A model generated the notes under the pieces. The model saw nothing but the letters and a program-made list of their open reading frames with translations. It was not told the origin of the DNA and searched no databases. The position numbers were made by a program, and so were the translations under genes. Positions 52,921-60,723 of a stretch of 64,000 nt of DNA are shown in pieces. Source of the stretch: Wolbachia endosymbiont (group A) of Rhinocyllus conicus (GTDB lineage: Bacteria; Pseudomonadota; Alphaproteobacteria; Rickettsiales; Anaplasmataceae); NCBI RefSeq assembly GCF_947250775.1, contig NZ_OX366349.1:496001-560000 (forward strand), written 5' to 3'. Numbering within the stretch: position 1 is the stretch's first letter; every line of letters starts with the position of its first letter.

Positions 52921-54240
52921 ATGAAAGGCCTATATATTAAAACTTACGGCTGTCAGATGAACGTTTATGACTCCGTTTTAATGGAAAATATAATTAAACC
53001 TTTGGGGTTCAACGTTGTTAGTGATGCAGAAAAAGCTGATTTGGTGATACTGAACACTTGTCACATTAGAGAGAAGGCAGCAGAAAAGCTTTATTCTGAG
53101 CTCGGGAAAATTCATTCGTCACGAAAAGAAATTACTATAGTGGTGGCTGGATGTGTAGCGCAAGCAGAGGGAGAAGAAGTATTCAGAAGGGCTCCTTTTG
53201 TTGATATTGTTGTTGGTCCGCAGAGTATCGCTACCTTACCGGAGCTGATAGTCAAAGCAAGCAGAAGTAAAGGTCATGTAATAAACACTGATTTTCCTGA
53301 AGTTGCAAAGTTTGATAAATTGCCAGATGAATGCTATGGCAATAGCCAGGGGTCCTCTGCGTTTCTTGCCATACAAGAAGGTTGTGATAAATTTTGTACG
53401 TTTTGTGTGGTGCCCTATACTCGTGGAGCTGAGTATTCACGGCCAGTGAATGAAATATTTCGTGAAGCATTGAAATTAGTTGCAAATGGGGCGAAGGAAA
53501 TCAATTTGCTTGGTCAGAACGTCAATGCTTACCATGGGAAATGCGAAGGGGAAGTGTGGGATTTAGGCAAATTAGTTAGTCATATTGCTAAAATTGAAAA
53601 GCTAGAGAGGATTCGTTATACAACTTCTCATCCAAGAGATATGCATGAATCTCTCTACTTGGCGCATGCGGAAGAGCCAAAACTCATGCCATTTATTCAC
53701 CTGCCTGTGCAGTCAGGTTCGAATAAAATATTGCACGCGATGAACAGAAAGCACACTGCAGAGGAGTATTTGGAAATAATAGACAGATTTCGCAAATTGA
53801 AACCTGAAATCGAATTTTCTTCTGATTTTATTGTTGGTTTTCCTGGAGAAACCGAAAAAGATTTTGAAGAAACTGTAAAATTAGTAGAAAAAATTAGATA
53901 TGCTCAGGCTTATAGCTTTAAATATAGCCCAAGACCAGGTACACCAGGAGCAGAAAGAAAAGATCAAGTACCAGAAGAGGTTAAAACAGAACGCCTTCTT
54001 CGTTTACAGAAATTAATTAGTAAGCAACAACTTGAGTTTAACCAGAGTATGGTAGGCAAAACTATACCTGCTTTGTTCAGTGATAAAAAAGGCAAACACC
54101 AAAACCAAATTATTGGTAAAAGCCCATATATGCAATCAGTGTGCATTGATGATCCTGAAGGTAAATACAGGGACAAAATAGTAAACGTGAAAGTGTTGGA
54201 AGCTCGGCAGAATAGTTTGTTGGGGTGTGGTGCAGGATAG
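52921..54240 (+). CDS. miaB: tRNA-2-methylthio-N6-dimethylallyladenosine synthase
   Basis: MiaB adds the 2-methylthio group to i6A37 of tRNAs using S-adenosylmethionine and two iron-sulfur clusters. The 439-residue protein has the N-terminal domain cysteines (YGCQMNVYDS, NTCHIREKA, VAGCVAQAEG), the radical-SAM CDKFCTFCVVPYTRG motif (CxxxCxxC, about 154-168), SSDFIVGFPGETEKDFEETV and a C-terminal TRAM domain. The length is standard for MiaB. Confidence 0.96.
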   Translation: MKGLYIKTYGCQMNVYDSVLMENIIKPLGFNVVSDAEKADLVILNTCHIREKAAEKLYSELGKIHSSRKEITIVVAGCVAQAEGEEVFRRAPFVDIVVGPQSIATLPELIVKASRSKGHVINTDFPEVAKFDKLPDECYGNSQGSSAFLAIQEGCDKFCTFCVVPYTRGAEYSRPVNEIFREALKLVANGAKEINLLGQNVNAYHGKCEGEVWDLGKLVSHIAKIEKLERIRYTTSHPRDMHESLYLAHAEEPKLMPFIHLPVQSGSNKILHAMNRKHTAEEYLEIIDRFRKLKPEIEFSSDFIVGFPGETEKDFEETVKLVEKIRYAQAYSFKYSPRPGTPGAERKDQVPEEVKTERLLRLQKLISKQQLEFNQSMVGKTIPALFSDKKGKHQNQIIGKSPYMQSVCIDDPEGKYRDKIVNVKVLEARQNSLLGCGAG

Positions 54241-54369
54241 CTCTGTTGGACATCCGTCAGAGAATTATTTTGATTGAGAGAAAGTACCCCTATAGAACAA
54301 GATAGAAGTACTTCACGTAGTTTATTTCAAGTTTATCAACTATAGCTAAAGTAATTTAGGCTTACCGAC

Positions 54370-54470
54370 AACCGTCATCCCGCTACTTGTTAGCGGGATC
54401 TAGAGATACCGTGACGATATGACGGTTAAGCTGAGATACCGCGAATGAATCGCGTTATGACGTGGGATTG
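54370..54470. repeat. WPE cluster upstream of ileS
   Basis: CGTCATCCCGCTACTTGTTAGC/GGGATC, then GATACCGTGACGATATGACGG and GATACCGCGAATGAATCGCGTTATGACG. They fill most of the 328-bp gap 54241-54568; nothing else was recognised there. Confidence 0.75.
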
Positions 54471-54568
54471 TGTTAGCTATAGGGTGTGGGGTGCAGGAAT
54501 AAGTTTGTTTCTTTTTGCATTTGTAATTTTCTAGAAAGCCCTATATTCTTTGGCTTTATCCGGTCAAA

Positions 54569-57500
54569 ATGAACATGAAGTCAAAGCATTATCCTGATAC
54601 AGTAAGTAGTCCTGATTTTTCGTCGTTAGAAAAAGAAATCATAAAATTTTGGCAGGAAAATAAAGTTTTTGAGCGGTCAGTTGGAGAACGTTCCAAGGAT
54701 AATTGTTTTGTGTTTTATGATGGACCTCCGTTTGCAAATGGACTTCCACATTATGGACATTTACTCACTGGTTTCATCAAAGACGCATTTGCAAGATATC
54801 AAACTATGCTTCAAAAAAGGGTTGAACGTAGATTTGGTTGGGATTGCCATGGATTACCGGCTGAGATGGGTGCAGAAAAAGAACTTGGAATATCTGGTAG
54901 AACTGAGATAGAAAAATTCGGCATTGAAAAATTCAATAACCATTGTCGTACTTCTGTAATGAGATTTTCATCAGAGTGGGAAAAATATGTCAATAGGCAG
55001 GCAAGGTGGGTGGATTTTCATAATGACTATAAAACCATGGATAAATCATTCATGGAGTCGGTCATGTGGGCATTTAAACAGCTTTATGATAAGGGTCTAG
55101 TGTATGAATCAGTACGCGTTGTTCCATATAGCTGGGCGTGCGAAACTCCATTATCCAATTTTGAAACAAGGCTTGATAACGCGTATAGAGAAAAGACTAG
55201 CAAAGCTGTAACTGTTGCATTTGAGCTTTTAGAAAACCCACAGCAGTTTAAAAGTGTTAAACAAAAATGTAAATTACTTGCTTGGACTACAACTCCTTGG
55301 ACTCTTCCTAGCAATCTGGCATTGGCGATAGGAAAGGACATCAAGTATTGTGCAGTGTCAGTCCACTCTTTGGTGTCATTCCAGCGCGTGACGCTGGAAT
55401 CTATTTCTGGATCCCAGTGTCGAAGCACTGGGATGACAGAAGTTAATGAAAGGAGTTCAGTGAACAGTGAAATTTATATTTTCGCTGAAAGCTACCTAGA
55501 AAAATTTATCAGCCACTCTGAACAAAACAATATTCCATATGAAAACTGCAATATAAAACTTAAAGCGAATGATCTTGCAGGCCTTTCCTATAAGCCGCTG
55601 TTTGATTACTTTAAAGATACAAAGAATGCATTCCGTGTTTTTGTTGCTGATTATGTTACAGGAGAAGATGGTACTGGCGTTGTACACACTGCTCCTGGAT
55701 TTGGTGAGGAAGATTTTTACCTTTGCCAAAGCCATGATATTTCAGTTATTTGTCCAATTGATAACAGTGGAAAATTTACTGCTGAAGTTTCAGATTTGGC
55801 AGGGGTTCATGTTTTTGATACCAATGATACAGTAATAAAAAAATTGAAAGAACAAGGAAACTGGTTCAAAACTGAACAATATATTCACAATTATCCACAC
55901 TGCTGGAGAACTGACACTCCTTTGATCTATCGCACTATGCCTTCTTGGTATGTTGCCGTTACAAAATTCAAAAGCAGAATGGTAGAGCTAAATAAGAGAG
56001 TTAATTGGATACCAAACCACATTAGAGATGGTCAATTTGGAAAATGGCTTGAAGGGGCACACGACTGGTCAATTTCACGCAATCGATTCTGGGGTACTCC
56101 GATTCCTGTGTGGCAATCAGATGATACAAGATATCCAAGAGTGGATGTATATGGTTCGATAGAAGAACTAGAGCGAGATTTTAATGTTAAAGTAGATGAT
56201 TTGCACAGACCATTTATCGATACTTTAACGAGGCCAAATCCTGATGATCCAACAGGAAAATCAGTTATGCGTCGTGTGCCTGACGTATTTGACTGCTGGT
56301 TTGAATCTGGCTCGATGCCATTCGCACAAGTCCACTATCCGTTTGAAAATAAGGAGTGGTTTGAAACTGCAGATTTTATCACTGAATACATAGCGCAAAC
56401 CAGGGGGTGGTTTTATACGCTCTTTGTATTGTCCACTGCTTTGTTTGATAGGGAACCATTTAAGAACTGCATATGCCACGGTGTTGTTTTGGATGTAAAA
56501 GGGCAAAAATTGTCCAAGCGTTTGAATAACTATGCAGATCCAATGGAGGTTTTTGATAGATACGGTTCTGATGCACTGCGTTTTCTTATGCTTTCTGGAT
56601 CTATTGTTTGTGGTGGTAATTTGCTACTCGATAAAAAAGGAAACTCAATACGAGATGTTCTGAAAAACGTAATAAAACCTATTTGGAACAGTTATCACTT
56701 TTTTACCATGTATGCAAATGCAGATGGAATTAAAGCTGAAGTTTGTAAGGATTATCAAAGTACTATTGATCGCTACATGATTTCCAAATGTTTTGAAGCT
56801 GTAGAAAGTATCCAAACTTCTATGAACAGCTATAACTCCCAAGAGGCTTGCAAAATTTTGATGAACTTTTTTGAAGTGCTAAATAATTGGTATATTCGTC
56901 GCAGTCGCGAGCGTTTTTGGAAAAGTGATTTGGATCAGGATAAAACTGATGCTTATAATGTTCTATATACGGTTTTTTATTACATACTAAGAGCTGCAGC
57001 CCCTTTGTTGCCACTTATAACAGAGAATATATGGCAAGGGCTTAAGTATGAAGAAACATCTGTTCATTTGGCCGATTTCCCACAATTAGAGAAGTTTGAT
57101 AGTCAGCTCATTGCCAAAATGGATCTAGTGAGAGAGATATGTAACTCTGCACTCTCTATTAGAAACACTTTTAATATACGTATCAGACAGCCACTTGGCA
57201 GTATGATCATTTATCATCAGTCTTCCTGTAGTTTTCTTGAAGGTGAGCCGTTTTCTGTCATCCCAGTGCGTGACACTGGGATCCAGTGTGCTGAAAACTC
57301 AAATGAGTACCAAGAGATGATAAAAGATGAGGTAAATGTAAAAAAACTGAAGTTAGTAAACAGACTTGAAGATATTGCATCACTAGAGTTAAAACTCAAC
57401 TTCCCTGTGCTTGGAAAAAGAATTCCGGAGAAGATTAAGACACTGGTTCAATATGTTAAACAAGGAAAGTGGAAACAAGTTGAATCCGGTGTCATCCGAG

Positions 57501-57961
57501 TAGCTGACACTGGGATCCAGACGCAGATTCCAGCGTCACGCGCTGGAATGACAGAAAGAGGTCTCATATTTTTGGGGGACGAGTCAGAAAATTATATCAT
57601 AGAAAAAGGCGAATATGAACTATTATTAAAAGCAAACAGTGAATTCTCCTCTGTATTTGATAACAACAAAGGGGTTGTTATCCTAAACACTACTTTAAAT
57701 GATGAATTGATTCTAGAAGGGCTTGCAAGAGATGTAGTGAGGCTCATTCAGGAAACTAGGAAACAAGCTGATTTTCATATGTCCGATAGAATCAGAGTAA
57801 TAATCAAAACAGAAGATGAGAAAATTAAGGAAGCAATAAATACGTGGATTGAATATATAAAAGAGCAGACCCTTGCCTTATCTTTGGACATTAATACAGA
57901 AATTGGAACTAACTTTTATTCTAAGGAATATCAGGATTTAAATGTTAGCATTGAGCGTTAG
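54569..57961 (+). CDS. ileS: Isoleucyl-tRNA synthetase (IleS2-like, with three translated WPEs)
   Basis: This class I synthetase charges tRNA-Ile and edits valine. The HIGH motif is PHYGH (GLPHYGHLLTGFIKD, about 64-78), the CP1 editing domain has WTTTPWTLPSNLALA, and the KMSKS motif is KLSKR (GQKLSKRLNNYADPMEVFDRYG). KLSKR and the overall order fit the long, eukaryote-like IleS2 class. The 1130 residues exceed the usual length partly because three palindromic elements are translated at residues about 268-290 (in the editing domain), 896-907 and 974-996 (C-terminal region). All three keep the frame. Confidence 0.95.
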   Translation: MNMKSKHYPDTVSSPDFSSLEKEIIKFWQENKVFERSVGERSKDNCFVFYDGPPFANGLPHYGHLLTGFIKDAFARYQTMLQKRVERRFGWDCHGLPAEMGAEKELGISGRTEIEKFGIEKFNNHCRTSVMRFSSEWEKYVNRQARWVDFHNDYKTMDKSFMESVMWAFKQLYDKGLVYESVRVVPYSWACETPLSNFETRLDNAYREKTSKAVTVAFELLENPQQFKSVKQKCKLLAWTTTPWTLPSNLALAIGKDIKYCAVSVHSLVSFQRVTLESISGSQCRSTGMTEVNERSSVNSEIYIFAESYLEKFISHSEQNNIPYENCNIKLKANDLAGLSYKPLFDYFKDTKNAFRVFVADYVTGEDGTGVVHTAPGFGEEDFYLCQSHDISVICPIDNSGKFTAEVSDLAGVHVFDTNDTVIKKLKEQGNWFKTEQYIHNYPHCWRTDTPLIYRTMPSWYVAVTKFKSRMVELNKRVNWIPNHIRDGQFGKWLEGAHDWSISRNRFWGTPIPVWQSDDTRYPRVDVYGSIEELERDFNVKVDDLHRPFIDTLTRPNPDDPTGKSVMRRVPDVFDCWFESGSMPFAQVHYPFENKEWFETADFITEYIAQTRGWFYTLFVLSTALFDREPFKNCICHGVVLDVKGQKLSKRLNNYADPMEVFDRYGSDALRFLMLSGSIVCGGNLLLDKKGNSIRDVLKNVIKPIWNSYHFFTMYANADGIKAEVCKDYQSTIDRYMISKCFEAVESIQTSMNSYNSQEACKILMNFFEVLNNWYIRRSRERFWKSDLDQDKTDAYNVLYTVFYYILRAAAPLLPLITENIWQGLKYEETSVHLADFPQLEKFDSQLIAKMDLVREICNSALSIRNTFNIRIRQPLGSMIIYHQSSCSFLEGEPFSVIPVRDTGIQCAENSNEYQEMIKDEVNVKKLKLVNRLEDIASLELKLNFPVLGKRIPEKIKTLVQYVKQGKWKQVESGVIRVADTGIQTQIPASRAGMTERGLIFLGDESENYIIEKGEYELLLKANSEFSSVFDNNKGVVILNTTLNDELILEGLARDVVRLIQETRKQADFHMSDRIRVIIKTEDEKIKEAINTWIEYIKEQTLALSLDINTEIGTNFYSKEYQDLNVSIER
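55371..55440 (+). repeat. Translated WPE 1 in ileS (CP1 editing domain)
   Basis: GTCATTCCAGCGCGTGACGC/TGGAAT and GGATCCCAGTGTCGAAGCAC/TGGGATGAC sit back to back and encode VSFQRVTLESISGSQCRSTG-MTE in frame. Confidence 0.88.
57256..57288 (+). repeat. Translated WPE 2 in ileS
   Basis: GTCATCCCAGTGCGTGACAC/TGGGATCC encodes SVIPVRDTGIQ in frame, in the anticodon-binding C-terminal region. Confidence 0.85.
57490..57556 (+). repeat. Translated WPE 3 in ileS
   Basis: GTCATCCGAGTAGCTGACAC/TGGGATCC followed by GATTCCAGCGTCACGCGCTG/GAATGAC encodes VIRVADTGIQTQIPASRAGM-T in frame. Confidence 0.88.
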
Positions 57962-58029
57962 ATTTTTAATAAAGTTGCAAGATTGTCAGTATTTATGCTA
58001 TACTTAAGGTAATTGGATAAGGTTATGGT

Positions 58030-60723
58030 ATGAATGCTGTTGTAGGTTGTGAGGAAGTTGTTGACTTAAATAACAATAGTGGTGATTTAGATGCATTAAA
58101 TGGACAACCTAATTTACAAAGAGAATCTTTTGCTACTTCAGAAAAACAGGAAGGACCTGTTGCTACTTTGGAAGAGCAAGAATCTGTTAGTAATTTAAAA
58201 AAAATATGTGCTGATTTTAGCATTCCACTAAGTATATTTCATTATAAAGGTTACGGCTCCGATTTTTTTACTTCCTGGTATAATATATCAAGCGAAATAT
58301 TTAAGGAAATAAACAGAGCTTGCCTGGAGAAGAAAGTATTAAATTCAGCTCTGTCAGTTTTAATGTTTCCTTATGTTGCTTCTGTTGCATTGGGGTTAGT
58401 TATATATAAAACAAACAGTAAAACACAAACCAGTTCAGAGGAAAGTAAAACAAAAAAGAGTGAGGTAAGTACAGCAAAAAGATTGGCATATGGCGTTCTT
58501 GCTGCAATTGCAATTCTTGTTGATATAGCTGTGCTTATAGCCTTAATTATTCCTGCAACACCCGCCTTAGCTACTTTTTATCTTACAAACAGAAAGTTAT
58601 CTCATTCTTTGGTTGCTGCTCTAAAAATAAGTAATGGGTTATATCAGAATGAACACCAGAATATTGAAGTGTCTTTTCGTGAAATAGATGCTGGTAAGTC
58701 AGACATTAAGTGGGATATGGAAGTTAAGTTTCCACCGCAATTTGAACAATTACTTAGAGATTTATATGAAGATAAAGATGGTAGTTGGTTTAATGTTGCA
58801 CGTGATTCAGAACATAATACCATACTGAAATTATCAGCTAATATCAATTTAAAAAACGGCCTTAGGCCTTTACGTAATGAGATCAAGAATGTGCTTGCAA
58901 TTTCGATTCAGGAATTCGCAAAGACTATGGAAGAGCTAATGAAGCTAGAAGGAAAAGATATTACATATGATAAGCTGAAGGAACTGTTGAACGAATTCAG
59001 ACTGAAAGTGGTGGATAGTGTAGATTCTAAACTGGTGAATTACTTAATACAAAATGCTTATCGAGTTGCTTTTATACAAGCAATTAAATTTCAGCGAGAT
59101 AGACGGGGAGAAGATTTTTCACTGGAAGATGAGCTAAGAAATACTTTAGTGAAACAGAAACTAGAAAGCCAAGGTAAAGAATTACCAAATGAGAAAGAGA
59201 TGATAATAAAAGGTCTAAAAGAAGCAGGAGCAAAAGTGCCAGATGCCTTAGGCGATAGTGAGCTTTCTGTATTTAAAGCAGAATGGGGACGGCTTATACA
59301 AGAAGATAAAATAGCTAAGAAAACAATAATTGATGTTTATAAGGATACAGATCTTGGAAAAACAGAGAAAGCTCTAAATGATGCTAAAAAAATAATTGAA
59401 GATTTAAAAAAACAAGGACAAGAAAGATATACTAAGATATATGAAAAATTAAAAGCAGTATATGATGAGGGAAAAAATAACTTAACAAATGATGATTTAA
59501 AAAGGAAATTAGAAGGTCTTTTTAAATTCGAGTATGATAATCAGGAGGTTGAGCAAAGGCTAGTAAAATCAGTAATGAAAAAAGCAAAGGGTGAGTTAGG
59601 CCTATTAGGCACGCTAAGCTTAATAGACCAGTTTCGAAGTTTAGAAGAGGAGATAAAAGGTCCTTTTAGCAAGAAAAGTTTAAAAGAAGCTTCAGATAAA
59701 GTAAATGACTTTATAGCAAAGATATATTTAGAAATAACGAAATGTAAAATACAAAATTTATTCAAAGGCCAAGCAAAGGGTATAGAGGACTCATGTAAGC
59801 TGTTAGAGGAAAAGGAGCCGAATTTAGTGCAGAGGATTAATGCGCACCGAGCGGAAATTGCAGAATGCTTAAAGCAACCTATATCGTTAAGAAAAGTAAT
59901 AGAAGGAAATGAGGATTTAAACAAATATTTAGAAGATGAGCAAAATAGAAGGGGGGAGAAGCATCCAAGTACAAAATTAATAGAGAAGCACTTGCAAAAT
60001 AACCAAGAAATCCTAAAAGCATTAAAACAGTTAGAATTAGAAGAAAAAGGATTATTGATAAATGAAGAAACAAAAAATGATTATAGAGAAGAACTGGAAT
60101 CTCGCGAAAAAATAAAATTTGCAATAATAGAAGATGAGTTGTTGGAGGTGCTCAAGCAAGAAATTTTTGATGAAAAAGAAATCAAGGAGTTATTAGAAAA
60201 AGCAGAACTAGAATACTTTTTAGCAGAAAAACGCATGAAAGGTCCTGCAGTTGAAATAAAGAATAATATCAAACACTTTTGTCAAGATTTATTGTCTCCT
60301 TTAATAAATAGGTTGGTGGAAAATATAGTAAATAATGTACCAAAAAGCGATAAGAGTTCATGGCTGCAACCTATAAAAGCTATTCAGACAGGCTTGGGAT
60401 ATATTAAAACAGGTCTTGCCGTTGCAATGTATGGGGATGAGAGCACAGAAGGAAAAGCGTTGAGTGTGGCACATGATACTCATAAGGAAATAGAGACATT
60501 TCTTCAACATTTTCATTCAAATTATGAAGGATTTGGAGCTTTTTTAGGCAATGTGTTTTCTGATGATGGAGAGACATTTAAAAATGATGTATGGCCTAAA
60601 GTAGAAGAGCATTTGCGTGGAATGTGGAATAGATTTTTTAAGGATGTTGAATTCAAGATTGGGAATAGATTGGATGAAGTAAGTGTGACACAGCAAAATC
60701 AGGAAACTGTGATTACGTTTTAA
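58030..60723 (+). CDS. Large membrane-anchored coiled-coil protein of unknown function
   Basis: I do not recognise this 897-residue protein. After a polar N-terminal region there are two membrane segments (about 104-127, VLNSALSVLMFPYVASVALGL; and about 152-185, LAYGVLAAIAILVDIAVLIA...). From about 190 to 870 it is helical, Lys/Glu-rich and probably coiled-coil in large parts. The end (QPIKAIQTGLGYIKTGLAVAMYGDESTEGKALSV) has a weakly hydrophobic patch. Its stop overlaps that of convergent pheT by 4 bp. A surface, scaffold or secreted role is possible; nothing in the sequence settles it. Confidence 0.75.
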   Translation: MNAVVGCEEVVDLNNNSGDLDALNGQPNLQRESFATSEKQEGPVATLEEQESVSNLKKICADFSIPLSIFHYKGYGSDFFTSWYNISSEIFKEINRACLEKKVLNSALSVLMFPYVASVALGLVIYKTNSKTQTSSEESKTKKSEVSTAKRLAYGVLAAIAILVDIAVLIALIIPATPALATFYLTNRKLSHSLVAALKISNGLYQNEHQNIEVSFREIDAGKSDIKWDMEVKFPPQFEQLLRDLYEDKDGSWFNVARDSEHNTILKLSANINLKNGLRPLRNEIKNVLAISIQEFAKTMEELMKLEGKDITYDKLKELLNEFRLKVVDSVDSKLVNYLIQNAYRVAFIQAIKFQRDRRGEDFSLEDELRNTLVKQKLESQGKELPNEKEMIIKGLKEAGAKVPDALGDSELSVFKAEWGRLIQEDKIAKKTIIDVYKDTDLGKTEKALNDAKKIIEDLKKQGQERYTKIYEKLKAVYDEGKNNLTNDDLKRKLEGLFKFEYDNQEVEQRLVKSVMKKAKGELGLLGTLSLIDQFRSLEEEIKGPFSKKSLKEASDKVNDFIAKIYLEITKCKIQNLFKGQAKGIEDSCKLLEEKEPNLVQRINAHRAEIAECLKQPISLRKVIEGNEDLNKYLEDEQNRRGEKHPSTKLIEKHLQNNQEILKALKQLELEEKGLLINEETKNDYREELESREKIKFAIIEDELLEVLKQEIFDEKEIKELLEKAELEYFLAEKRMKGPAVEIKNNIKHFCQDLLSPLINRLVENIVNNVPKSDKSSWLQPIKAIQTGLGYIKTGLAVAMYGDESTEGKALSVAHDTHKEIETFLQHFHSNYEGFGAFLGNVFSDDGETFKNDVWPKVEEHLRGMWNRFFKDVEFKIGNRLDEVSVTQQNQETVITF

